From Caprimulgus europaeus (lineage: Eukaryota; Chordata; Aves; Caprimulgiformes; Caprimulgidae): 64,000 nt of DNA. The stretch is taken from positions 3,042,622 through 3,106,621 of the forward strand of contig OU015525.1 in the NCBI GenBank assembly GCA_907165065.1. Direction: 5' to 3'. The notes below the pieces were generated by a model, which worked only from the letters and a program-made list of their open reading frames with translations, had not been told where the DNA came from and did no database searches. Each line of letters opens with the position of its first letter. The first letter of the stretch is position 1. This document shows positions 53,788 to 64,000 of this stretch, in pieces. The position numbers and the translations under genes were made by a program.

Positions 53788-56700
53788 AATTGTAAGGTCT
53801 TTGATGACTCCAGAGGGAAGCAGTGGGGCAGGAAATGCTTATAGACTTCACAGAGATCTGAGTGTTTAAATTGAGTCAGGAACAACCCCCTTTTCAGCAC
53901 CCAGGAAGGAGTTACCCACACTTGCCTCATCCATAAAACACCCCACTGACTGGATGTAAGAGGGACAGCCCCATCAGGAGTTACCCCTTTGGGTCCAGTG
54001 GGGATTGACTGCAGGAATCAAGGTGACCTGTTTTCCAAGTGTCAGGCTCTGTTCAACCTCCTACTCCAGAAGCTGAGAAGCAGTATCAGCTCTTGCTTAC
54101 AGCTGCTGAGGTTTGGACTTAAGCTGGAGAGATGTCAGGTAAAATCCCCAATGTTTTTATCAGGGTACACAGAAAAAAAAAATACCATGAGCAGAAACCA
54201 GCCCTTCCTTGTCCCATGTTTTGCTGATGATCTGTCACTGCATCCTATCTCTGCTCTCAAGAATCTACAGACTACAAATACAGATGGAGAAGGAATGAGC
54301 TGGAAAGCAGCACGCCTTCCCCAAGCACAATCAGCAAGTCTGTGCCAGGAGGAAGAAAAGGTAATGAAAATGCATCCATCCAGCTCCCTTTGCCATTGGG
54401 TTGGCAAATCCAAAACTGAAGTGAATCCAAAACCAAACACCTTTCTCTTCAAGCTCAGCTGTTGTTTGGGCCTCGGGGACTCTTGCTGGAGGAATAGAGC
54501 CTGTGTTGTAAGAAGGAGCTGAAGAGGTCAAGGAGAGGTTAGAGAGCCTGCCCCTGGGCAATTACTCACAGCCCTCTATCAATCTCTCGGCTTTCATGGT
54601 CACTAGAGCTCATCACAAGCATAGGAAATGGCTTATCAAGCTATTTCTGCTTTGAGGAAGATTCAAGGGGAAGAGAGGTATGCCACACAACATGATTCCT
54701 GCAGCAGTAAGGATGACAGTTGATTCATTTGTCCCTATTCCTCTGACCCCTCTTCCACACCACAGATCCCCTTCAGCAGTCACTCAGCTGCAGGTCCAGG
54801 CAGAAGATCAGCCGTATTGAGGAGACATTGTTTTTTGGCCAGTAGAACTGGCCAAGCATGAAGCAAAGCTTCTCAACAACAACCAAGGTTTGGAGGATTT
54901 GTCTTGTAGTGAGAGATTTATAGAGTTCAAGCCTAGGTAATGCAGCAGAGGTTAAGAAACAACTTGTTCACGGGTCTGTAAATGCTTCTCCAAACAGAGA
55001 ATGGACATTATATGACTTCTTAATCTAGTAGACAGAGGTAGAAAAAACATCTAAGGGCTGGAAGATGAAGCACCACTAACAAAACCAAAGTGAAGTGATA
55101 AGCACGTGTGAGGAAGGAGGGTCTACTTTTGTCCAGAGCAATGGGGACAGCAAACAAATGGAAAAGTTTAACAGAAAAGGTAGGAAAATCCTCAGCACTT
55201 CACGCTAGCAGTATCTTGATTCTTTGAGAACTAGGAAGCTCCATTTAAATCTCAGTTTCAAGCTGAAATGAATTCATGAAATTCTCTGGCCGAGACAGAA
55301 AATCAATCAGATTTGTTCATAATAAAAACCCCTCCAGCCCTGGAACCATCTGCTTTACCAAAGAGCAAATCAAATCTTTCAGGGGTACAAATTTAACACT
55401 GTTTTGCAGTCAGCATCTTGGATCCCTCCAAAATAGGAATATGAAGAGCAGAAGGACCAGAGCATGATGGTTATCTCTTTAGGCCACAGAAATGTGACAG
55501 CACTGCAAAGGCCTTCCAGGAAGAGATTACTTGGAGACAAGACTAATTAGACATTCATTAAGTGCCTAACAGCACAGCACTTAAGCACACATTTAACCTT
55601 CTCTCATTACAGTGTCACATTAGAGTCCCTTTTAAAGCTCCAGCTCTGATTACAGTGAAGCCAGCTCACGTTTAAGAGGGTCACCATGATTTTCAGACCA
55701 TGAAATCCCCATGTCCTGTGTTTCAGAAAGCTTTCCTATCTTCACCTCCCTGATCTCCTACTCCAAACTGGTGCAGGAGCCTATTCCATGAATGCCAACT
55801 TGCATTCCTAAAGGAGAATTCACCTCTAAACATCAGGACCTACAACTGGTCTCTGCCTTCTTCCGATGTTGCCTAAGCAAGCCAAAGCAGATCTGATGTT
55901 GGACAAAAATATTTCCCCTGTGGAACTGTCTTCGAAAAAAATTCCCTGTTCCAGCCTTCCTGGAGTAGCAGCTGAAAGTAGTTGCAGCAAGGAAGGGGAA
56001 TGTAGGGTGGTGGGCTGCTGTCACCAATACATTTCCAAGTGCATCTTGATGATCACCAGGACAAGCTCCATGTGCAGCAAGACACCAAAATATCTCCTGC
56101 CACCTCTGCACTATGACAGATTCTTTCCACCCCCACCACTACCCGCTGTAACCTCTGCAATGTCTGCGTGGGACAGCGAGATAAATAAACCTGGGAAGCA
56201 AATTTGGGGCGGTCTCTCCTACCTCCATTGAAGAGCAGATGCTGCAGATAAGGCAGGGTCACTTTGGCAGAGTTACTTTGTGAAGTGCCTCATAAATGTC
56301 CACAAACATCCCTATGTACCTGAACCAAGTGTAAATTCATTGGCCATGAGTGAAATCAGGCTGTCAGTTAGGCTTCTTGAGGTCCCAATAACTCTGGAGC
56401 AACAGGGTCAATGTGCCCACTTCTCAGTTGTGGCTAGGAGATCTGTGGTCTGGGTTGATGATAGAAGTTCATCTCCCAGCTCTGTTCTTTGGCCACCAAA
56501 GCCAAAATCCAGTGCAACAGATTTATTTTCAGCCTGCTCTTGAGCCTCTTCAGACACCATCTAATCCAGCGCACAGATACATACATGTACACTTTGGTAT
56601 ACCAGTGCCCAGGGATGGGAAGGGTGAACCTTTTCAAAGGGATCTCACCTACAGATTCTCTGAGCCAAAGCAGAGCTGCTTCCAAGAGAGCATCTCATTG

Positions 56701-56935
56701 TGGCTTCTGTAGATTTGCACACATCCATTAGCTTTGGAAATATCCAAAGTCTAGAAGAGGTCAATGAAGAAAAATCAGGTGCCACATTTTAGGATGGTAT
56801 CTGGGTATCTCACAATTCCTTATGTGCCTTGAAAGTCATCAGAATAAGTTAGTACAAGGCATGCATATACCCTTGTTCAAAGATGAACGAGTCGAGACAG
56901 GCTCAGAAACAGCAAATGACTCAGGAAGCATCAGG

Positions 56936-56985
56936 GGAGAAAAAAAATCTTGTGGGGAAAAAAAAATCTTGTAGGGAAAAAAAAT
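56936..56985 (+). repeat. Short minisatellite, ~20-bp unit, about 2.5 copies
   Basis: The unit GGGGAAAAAAAAATCTTGT repeats in tandem with one- or two-base changes; the third unit is partial. Confidence 0.85.
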
Positions 56986-59026
56986 GTTACAAATACAATC
57001 AGGACAACAATGACAGCAGCAACCAGCATCAGTACTTGGAAATCAGGAGCCTTATCAAAATATTCCACCCACAAAATGCTGTTAACGGATCGCTGCCTCT
57101 CTGTCCAAATTGGATCTTATCTCCATGTTCCTCATCAAGCCTTTGCAAAAATCAAAACAGACACAATGACAGACAGAGCAGCACATGGAGAGGCCAGGCA
57201 CCCGGCGAGCATCGTTTCTGTGTAGATGGCATCCCACCAGTGAAGATGATAATTTCATATCTTCAATACAGAGCAGATATGAGTAGCCAGCAAAAAAAAT
57301 CATCTACACTCTCTATAAATATTTGGCACCCAAAAAAGGATTTTGATTCAGCCACCTTTGAGCTTCTTTCATATTTATTCTCTGGGAACCTTCAAGCACT
57401 CAAGCTAGACTAGGAGAGATCTTTACAAAAGCCAATATTAAGCTTGAATGCTTCAGGATTCGCTGAAAATCTTATTTCAAATTTCACCTTTGGTTGCAAT
57501 GAAAAAAAAGGTCACACTGCTTGGGTTGAATGCATAAATCATCCAATCAGCAAATGCAAGGCATGACACATGTCTTAACGAAGAGGAGGCAGCCAACATG
57601 GTACTCCTTGCAAGCTGTTCACACAGAAGAAAAGGGCATTGCAAAGAAATCCAAAATCTGGAGAGTGAATATTGCTGGGTGCTTATAGCCAGGGAGGGAA
57701 ACATGGCTGAAGAACTAATTTGCAGGATTTATGGCTCGGCTGTGTGCCTTCATGTATTGATTCACAGATCAGTGAGAAACGAAATCTCCCCCAAAATACA
57801 CTGACAAAAGCACTAATACCTGATCATATACTAATCTCTCAGCTAACACCAAGCTGTGATCTGCAAGAAAATCACGTTGCACAGCTTGGACCTGTGCCTG
57901 GTAACCTTCTTCCTACTGCAAGCAAATTTAGTCTCCTTCCTCCAGCCTTGAGAAATTCCCCCCTCATTGGAGGTGGCTGCAAAAGCCAGGTAGAAGCCCC
58001 AAAGTCCAGACCCAGATAGATGTAAGCTTTCTCCCACTGGCAGAGAGCTCAGCAACTGAAGTAGATGAGACCCTGCTGTGGGGGTCAGACACAGGTTTAA
58101 ACCTCGTTGAATTGGACACTCCTCTCCCCACCACCCAGATTCTTATTTAGCATCACACCTCCGCTTTACATAACCTGCCTACTGGCAGGTGGGATTGGAG
58201 CTGAGAATAAATACATCAGAGTGGATCTGATACAGGTGCTGAAATACAGGATTTGCTTTCAGACCCCTCGATTCCCTTCTGCTTTGTGTGGCACAGGCAG
58301 AGACCATGTAGGATCTGTGCAAGGAGCATTTCCCTCCCGGTGCCTAGATCAGACCTCAGGAGCATCTCATCCTTATTCATAACCCTTTTTGTCACATCTC
58401 TTCTACCTTCCCAGTCCCTTTCTAGCCCATATCATACTCCAGATCATCCTCAAAACACTGTTTAAATATTTGAGGAGCCTCAGCAAAGGCACCAAGTAAC
58501 CCCATGGAAGCAGTGTGATGAATTTTCTTTTTGAAAGCCTCCAGAAGGAAAATGAGGCTGAGAACAACATGAGCATGCCTTCTGTTGTCATTCCCTCCAA
58601 CCAAGCCCAGAAATTAAGTTCTTTTTCTGACAAATTAAAATGGTTGATAAGGCTGCTGAGTGCAACCCACCTCAGCTTGGATCCTGCCTTTTCTAGGACA
58701 TCTGTAATTACGTTAGAAAACTGTTTGCCCTTAGGTAAGACTCTCCTCTCAGCAGCTCTGAGGCTGCAGAAGTAAAACCAGCAAGGCACAATTCCTGGGA
58801 ATGAATGAAACTATTTGGGGTGTATTTAGGAGAAGCTGCTTTGCAATTCCAGTCACCGGCTCATAAAGAGTCACTGGGGGTTACCAGACCTGCCTTTCAA
58901 TTAGGAAGTAAGGTTTTCACACCAGGCATCCACAAACTCAGACAAAAAGGTCAGGGGGACAGTATGAGACCCAAGAGAGTCCAACCAGCCCTCCCTCTCA
59001 AACACCCCCAGTCATCCTCCACTTAC

Positions 59027-59774
59027 CGAGGAACTCTGCTCCACTGCTGTCCTTGGGGCTGCTCATGCAGTTCTCCAAGTAAATCCCATCCTTATAGCAA
59101 TCTTCCTTCTTCCTTGTGATCCCCAGGATCTCACTGGCCTGATCTAGGACCTCCCCTCCTGAGCAAGAACATGGGGTCTGCATAATGCCACATGGATGAG
59201 AGCTACTGCTGATGGCCAAGCACGCATCCAACCATTTGCAGAGCATCTGGCAAGCGGCTTTGCTAGGGTTCCTGTTGCCTACCACAAGGTACTCCACTGA
59301 GAAGTCCTTTTCCTGAGCCTTTGTGGGCTTCCACCGTACAGGCCAGGTGTCCACCCCTGGTGGTGTGGTCTGCTTCATCTGGAGGAACTGCTTGTTGGAC
59401 TGAAGAAAGGCATAACGGGTGGACCCATCACAGAGCTTCAACACATCATCGAAGCTCTCCATGCCCAGGTAGGTGCGGGTAGACTCCAGGAAAGAGTCGA
59501 ACTGGTAGGTGCGGATGTGCTGGTGGTCACATACGCCGGTAGGTTTTAAGATCTTCATATACAAGGTGTACCTCCGAGGGTCAGGGTTCTGGATAATCCA
59601 AGAGCAGAGAGAGGAGTTCAACGGGAAGACAGAGAAGGAGGAGAAATACCCAAAAAATTTCCCTTGGACCAAAGTGGTGCAAGGAGTTTGTGCCAGGTCC
59701 AGAGCGACCACGGTCCACACAAAGTAGAGTGGCGATACCAAAAGCAGGTTCAGGGCAGATCCAATGCTCCTCAT
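59027..59774 (-). CDS. ADGRB1: ADGRB1 (BAI1) first coding exon: signal peptide and CUB-like N-terminal domain
   Basis: Adhesion G-protein-coupled receptor B1 is a plasma-membrane receptor of neurons, glia and phagocytes. It binds phosphatidylserine through its TSRs and signals to Rac via ELMO/DOCK180 (family knowledge). This exon gives residues 1-249 plus the first base of codon 250. A hydrophobic signal peptide covers about residues 5-28. The extracellular domain has 12 cysteines (32, 57, 82, 115, 175, 179, 185, 195, 202, 204, 226, 236) and an N-glycosylation sequon at N53. Blocks that I recognise as BAI1 rather than BAI2/BAI3 are [52 protein letters not shown] and [12 protein letters not shown]. 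The start is supported by an in-frame TGA nine codons upstream (59799-59801), A at -3, and the signal peptide directly after it. The exon ends at a consensus GTAAGT donor (59021-59026), phase 1. The RGD of mammalian BAI1 is absent; the aligned stretch reads RKKED (residues 221-225). Confidence 0.95.
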
Positions 59775-59836
59775 CCTAGGTCTCTGGTCCTCTGGAACTC
59801 AAAGTAAATGTCAAGCAGGCGCCAGATCCTGGACAT
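59771..59836 (-). promoter_or_regulatory. Upstream ORF 2, 21 codons, stop overlaps the ADGRB1 start (ATGA)
   Basis: On the minus strand an ATG at 59836-59834, with G at -3, opens a 21-codon frame in +1 relation to the main ORF. Its TGA (59773-59771) overlaps the ADGRB1 ATG (59774-59772) in the arrangement ATGA. uORFs that overlap or abut the main start commonly reduce main-ORF translation or force re-initiation. The effect here is inferred. Confidence 0.6.
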
Positions 59837-59947
59837 AACAGGGACCAGCTTAGAGGAAAAGTGAGAGTTTAAGAGGCTCTGGATCTGAAATCAAGCCAAT
59901 CCTCCCATGTCTGGATTTGAGCTCCCTCCTGTGGCCATAAATATCAC
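59775..59947 (-). other. ADGRB1: ADGRB1 5' untranslated part of the first coding exon
   Basis: The reading frame stops nine codons upstream of the start, while the minus strand continues exon-like to a strong 3' splice site. On the minus strand a tract of about 45 bases rich in C and T (plus 59951-59997) ends in CCTAG at 59948-59950, so the exon would begin at 59947 with GTGATATTT. This gives 173 nt of 5' UTR in this exon, with further UTR presumably on an upstream exon, as in mammalian ADGRB1. The UTR holds two short upstream ORFs, listed separately. The acceptor is inferred from sequence only; no transcript evidence is available here. Confidence 0.75.
59891..59938 (-). promoter_or_regulatory. 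Upstream ORF 1, 15 codons, in the ADGRB1 5' UTR
   Basis: The ATG at 59938-59936 (G at +4, T at -3, so modest context) opens 15 codons ending in TGA at 59893-59891, wholly inside the proposed 5' UTR and 9 nt from the exon start. Its role is inferred from position only and depends on the acceptor at 59948 being correct. Confidence 0.5.
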
Positions 59948-59997
59948 CTAGGAAAAAAAGAGAAGGGAAGGAGGAGGGGAGAGAAAAAGAAGAGATT
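59948..59997 (-). promoter_or_regulatory. 3' splice site with polypyrimidine tract before the ADGRB1 UTR/coding exon
   Basis: Read on the minus strand, this is a long, almost pure C/T tract ending in TTTTTTTCCTAG directly before the exon. It is the strongest acceptor-like sequence near the gene start. It implies that at least one untranslated exon lies further right, at higher coordinates. Confidence 0.7.
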
Positions 59998-59999
59998 TG

Positions 60000-60052
60000 G
60001 GATTTGATTTTTTTCGGTGGTGTTTTATTTTTGTTGGGGGTTTTTTTTAACC
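60000..60052 (+). repeat. T/G-rich low-complexity tract
   Basis: GATTTGATTTTTTTCGGTGG, then TTTTATTTTTGTTGGGGG and TTTTTTTT; lies in the intron just upstream of the ADGRB1 UTR exon acceptor. Confidence 0.8.
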
Positions 60053-61342
60053 CTTTGCAAGACTGAGAATTCACACAGCATGTCCAGTCCCAGCACATCT
60101 TACTAGGGGAAGATGCAACCCCACATCACCATCCCCATATTAGGTTTGAGGATATCCCCATCTCCAGAATGTCCTAGCCCCTTAGAGGGGCCCAGCTCTG
60201 CCTCACAGTGGGGCACAACACAGCTGTCAACCCACTTTCCCAGTGCCCTCTGCCCATGCAGTGCTTCTCTGCTGAGCTGAGCAGAGTCTTTGCAGTGATT
60301 CCCAACCCTCTTCCCAAAGAAAACACCACTGACATCATTTTAGGAAGATCCCACCCCTCTCCATCCCAACAGAGCCAGGGTGTTGTTCAACACAGAGTTC
60401 AGGTTGCACCTGGGGAGGGTGGGCTGGAGGTAGGCATGGACAGCTGGGCTCTACCTCCTTTCTTCCTCCTGCCAGCCCTTATTTTTGCTTCTTTCTGTCT
60501 CTCTTTTTCTCTCTTCACCCTTCTCTTCCACTGAACCAGCACAGGGGATTTGTGTTGTTCTTCAGTACCCCAACCCTGGTCTAACCCTGAGCTCAGACAG
60601 GAGGGCAGGGCTGGAAGGAGCCATGTACCAGGTGCAGGAGAAAAAAAGGAGGGTAGAGGAAGACTTTAAGGCTTCTCAAATCATACAGCCACCCTGCCTT
60701 GCACCCCTGTGTGCAGGACACCCCAAAGCCTGTGGTGCTGCAGTCAGGCACAGAGCACCCCCAGAGAGTGAGAGTCCTCCTTGCTACTGCCACGACCTCC
60801 TTTAGCCTCCAAGGTCCTGTCAGCAAAAGTAATATCCCTCTTGCATAGCTCTATGGGACCCATTCCCTACAATTATTTGTAGCCCAGATCTCCTTTTCAG
60901 CCCAACTGCCCAGACCCCCTCTGCCGCTCTCCATGCCAGAGACTACTGCACCCTCTGCACTCTTCTAAGTCTCCCTCTTTCTCATCCCACCAAGCAGATT
61001 CCCTTGTGATCCTTTCCCCACATCTCATCTCTTTCCAGGGAAGCATAAAAAGGGGGAAGCACCATCAGTAGCAAAACCCTCTTCATTTTGTACCCTCTCT
61101 CCATGCAGTGTGCACCCCCAAGTTTGGGGAGGTGGTCTATTAACAGATGCAGAGGTTGATGGGCAGGAGGGGCAGACCGTCAGTGTGTGGGACAGAGCTT
61201 CTCCCACTGCCTGGCATACAGCCACATCTCCTTTCCTTCTCACCTTTCCAGCCATCTCCTTTCCTGCCCTCTTGACTCACCCCAGGCAGAGAAAATAATC
61301 ATTTTCCCCTTGGGTGAGGTTTGCCCTGGTCCTGCAGTACTT

Positions 61343-61460
61343 AGAATCATAGAATCATAGAATATATTGGGTTGGAAGGGACCTTCAAAGGTCATCTAGT
61401 CCAACCTCCCTGCAGTGAGCAGGGACATCTTTAACTAGAGCAGGTTGCTTGATGCCTCCA
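61343..61460 (-). mobile_element. CR1 LINE 3' end fragment
   Basis: It contains AGAATCATAGAATCATAGAA, TTGGGTTGGAAGGGACCTTC and AAGGTCATCTAGTCCAACCT, then a fading match through GAGCAGGGACATCTTTAACTAG. The left end of the element (its 3' end) is clear and the right limit is approximate. Confidence 0.9.
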
Positions 61461-64000
61461 AAACAGGGCTGCTGCCCAATTTCAAAAGGACAGGTTGAAC
61501 CCCTGGGAGGGAGGTTTCCCCTACCAAGTCAGACTACTGCCTGGATTTCAGGACCTCCTTGGTCCACAGGTTAGTGAATAATAAGTGCTCAGGGCATCTG
61601 CAATGAAACCTGAGTGCAAGCAGACCAGCTCCTGAGATGTTAACATTGTCCTGGGCTGCAAACCCAAAATAATTCAGATTATCTGGAATGTGTTTCTCCA
61701 TGATAAAGGACCACAGTGTCACTGCCAGGAAAGAATTAGGGTGATAGTCTACATAGAGTGGCACCTGCTGCAAGGGAGGAGGGAAATGTACCTTCTCCAT
61801 TGCAGCCATTAACCCTCCTCACAGCCCCATGGTGTCCACACAGTTCATCTCCAGTCCTGCCCTCTCCCATTCCACTGCCAGGCTCTGCCTTCCCAGACTG
61901 CAAACAGAGGAAGCTTTCACAGCAGCCAAACAAATTCCCAGCAAATCTACAATTCACACAGCTAAACCCAATCCTGCCTCCCAAGAGAGTCTGAAAAATA
62001 AGAGATGAAGCTCACAGACCATCTTGGAGGAGATAAGAAGCCAAAGGCATCTCCACATACACCCCTTGTTTTCTCTCTTCACTCTATATCAAAGTTTTAT
62101 CTTTGCATCACCCCTTTTCTGCAAAAAGCTTGTTTTTCTGGGGAAGAAAGGGTTAGGTAACTCGAAAGTCAGATCTGCTATTTGCAAACTGTGTTTCATC
62201 CGAGCTTCAAATCACTGCAGCCTCTGCCAGCAGATTCCCAAGTCTCTGTTAGACCTGACATTAATCAATAGGGAGTCCAAATACATTTACACTTAAATTT
62301 TTTAAAAGTCAAGTCCCTACTCCTGACAGTGGTTTGTAACCTGCAAAGCTCCACAGAGCAAATCTCCCCTTGCCAGACCCCTGCCTGCCTCGGGAGCTGG
62401 ATTTCAGGAACGCAGTCTGCTTAAAAGGTGCAAAGCAACACTTGCTTGTGATGAAAACCACAGGCATCAACCAAACATTCTGTACATTTCCAGAGAGGTC
62501 ATCTTGATTAACAAGAGGAGTTGCCTGCAAATGTCTGTCAATGCTTTAAATATCAGTGTTGGTAAGTGAAAGGTGCTCTGAAAGGGATCACTGGTTCTCC
62601 TCTCTCTCACTGTAAGGTAGTGCCTGAGCAGCTCGTGCTGTTTGCTTGTGGACACAGCCTTTGCAAAGCCAAAGTCTATCCCACCTTCATGCTGATGAGC
62701 CAGCTAGGCAGCATCTTAACCTCTGGTCCAGTCTGTGAAGAAACCTGCCTCTCCCTGTTGGAAGCAGGAGCCAGCGGTGCCTCCATAGCAACGAGATGAT
62801 TAGGAGACAGGGTTTGCACCAAGATTCAGTCCCTAACAGCGACTTCAGTGTGTGGGATTCAGCCCAAACCTCTTACCCTCGACAAATCTGATTTTTTCTC
62901 ACTCTGGCCACAACCCCACAACTGAATGAGGAGGCAATGAGCACAAAATACATCCCCCCCCTCACCACCCCTCTCTGGGAAAAGCACCGTAAAAGCCAAC
63001 AAACTTTAACTAAGCAGACCCGTTAATGGGACGTTGTGTTACGGTTGTTAGGTCTCAGAATTGATTTCCCTTGAATGCAGTCCCATCTGGAAGGTTTCAC
63101 CATAAGGAACATAAACATATTTTTTTTCTTTCAACTAATCCTTGCTGAAGTTGGAATCTTTACTTAGAGGAGAAGTGAATAGACAAAACCCCCTCCACAC
63201 CTGGATCTTTGGCTCAACACGTGTTGGATCTGGCAAGGAAGGAAGATAGGGTGGGGAGTGACTGGCTGCTGCAGTTCAGCAGAAAGATCCATCTTCTACA
63301 CTTTAATCCAGAAAAAATCCCAAGGGGGATATATACTAGAAGTTGCAGCCTGCATATGGGGCAGTGATATTAAATGCATGAAAATACAGATTATTCCAGT
63401 GTTGGAGAGCATGTTCCTCTGGCACACAGGTTAATTTACCCATATTCCCATGGTAGTTGCCACAACTAGTGTCTAGGTAGCCTGACTATCTCTGATATGT
63501 TGTATGCTGCAAGACATCCATGCATGGTCCTATCCCATGGCTCCAACTTGGAGAACATGCCACCCTTCCTGCCCTTTCCTTCCAGTCCTGTGCTTGGGAC
63601 ATGAGTCTGGCAGAGAAGCCTTTTCTGGAGTAAAGCCTGGGGACAGCAGGTGACTGTGGAGTACCTTGAGCTGTCCCTTTTTTGAATTTCTCAAGGTCAA
63701 ACTGAAGGGCAAAAATATTTTCTTTGCATGTGAGCCCCTGGAAGAAGGCAGTGGTTTGACCCAAGAAACCCACAGAAAGAGACTAAGTTTGGACCAAAAT
63801 GGCCTTTGGTTTCCTTGTGCTTGTGTTAGAGATGCTGAAGCAGAGGGTTGTGGAGATGTGGACCACTGGCATGATCCCTGCACCTTTGCATCACTGCCCA
63901 GAACCCTGGTAATTTTTTCTACCTCCTTGATGAGTATTTCCCATCTCACCCTGGCAGCTGCTGGGTCAGGCATGGTTCAGAAACACCACTTGAGATACCT

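Larger units (their letters stand above)
14758..59026 (-). other. ADGRB1: ADGRB1 intron between first coding exon and TSR1 exon (44.3 kb)
   Basis: The donor is GTAAGT (59021-59026) and the acceptor is CAG at 14758-14760 on the minus strand; both neighbouring exon ends are phase 1. The interval carries four ERVL-type LTR copies, about ten CR1 copies, several microsatellites and a strong inverted repeat, each listed separately. The many open frames of 60-180 codons scattered through it match no family that I recognise, except those inside CR1 copies. The stretches between listed repeats appear to be plain intronic sequence. Confidence 0.8.
59998..64000 (-). other. ADGRB1: Intron upstream of the ADGRB1 UTR/coding exon (partial)
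   Basis: This is sequence 5' of the exon on the minus strand. It contains a T/G-rich low-complexity patch (about 60000-60052), a CR1 3' end (61343-61460) and otherwise no recognisable feature. I see no CpG-dense promoter-like block and no clear untranslated exon, so the transcription start is probably to the right of the window. Assignment to an intron rests on the acceptor at 59948. Confidence 0.55.

Noticed and set aside
53989..54522. 177-codon open frame on the plus strand
   Set aside because: No recognisable domain, no family resemblance, composition like translated intron, and no splice or promoter context; treated as a chance ORF.
56883..57413. 176-codon open frame on the plus strand
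   Set aside because: It begins in the A-rich minisatellite, giving KKK-rich low-complexity protein, then unrelated sequence; no family recognised.
62770..62800. RFX-like X-box half site (CCATAGCAAC)
   Set aside because: Only one half matches the RFX consensus; a single half site in an intron is not evidence for regulation.
63480..63973. Two overlapping minus-strand frames with a faint reverse-transcriptase-like spacing (AFF ... FALQF ... QG..SP)
   Set aside because: The resemblance to ERV polymerase is limited to a few residues across a frameshifted region and has no LTR or second domain nearby. A profile search (HHpred or RepeatMasker) would decide; as seen it is too weak to annotate.
1..64000. 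tRNA, rRNA, snRNA or CRISPR-like arrays
   Set aside because: No cloverleaf box A/B pairs, no known small RNA sequence and no spaced direct repeats were recognised; the spaced AGAATCAC-type repeats are CR1 3' tails.

Overview
This window is vertebrate nuclear DNA, almost certainly from a bird. It is AT-leaning and almost entirely non-coding. It is sprinkled with CR1 (chicken-repeat-1) LINE fragments whose 3' ends carry the ATTCTRTG-type octamer, and with copies of a roughly 600-bp ERVL-type LTR beginning TGTCCTGGTTTT that is common in avian genomes. There are no bacterial-style operons, no tRNA or rRNA genes that I can recognise, and no CRISPR array.

The window lies inside one large gene read on the minus strand: ADGRB1 (BAI1, brain-specific angiogenesis inhibitor 1), an adhesion GPCR. 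I can place three coding exons. The first coding exon (59027..59774, with 5' UTR back to a good 3' splice site at 59947) encodes the signal peptide and the CUB-like N-terminal domain. The second (14599..14757) encodes thrombospondin type-1 repeat 1. The third (5517..5624) encodes the linker between TSR1 and TSR2. All three join in phase 1 with GT-AG boundaries, giving residues 1-338 of an open protein. The exons for TSR2 onward, the hormone-receptor/GAIN region and the seven-helix domain must lie to the left of position 1. The upstream untranslated exon(s) and promoter lie to the right of 59948, probably beyond the window.

From right to left along the gene the layout is: 64000-59948, upstream intron with one CR1 3' end; 59947-59027, 5' UTR with two short upstream ORFs plus the first coding exon; 59026-14758, a 44.3-kb intron holding most of the mobile elements (four ERVL-type LTR copies, about ten CR1 copies, several microsatellites, and a strong 24-bp-stem inverted repeat at 49.4 kb); 14757-14599, TSR1 exon; 14598-5625, a 9-kb intron; 5624-5517, linker exon; 5516-1, the start of the next intron. 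I found no second gene on either strand. The long open frames elsewhere are mostly CR1 remnants or unsupported chance ORFs.

The most useful points are the exon placement itself, the absence at the aligned position of the RGD tripeptide known from mammalian BAI1, the conservation of the S-L bond reported as the MMP14 cleavage site that releases Vasculostatin-40, a 21-codon upstream ORF whose stop overlaps the ADGRB1 start codon (ATGA), and the perfect (G-U tolerant) hairpin at 49393-49457. I did not find evidence of an entirely new biological system.
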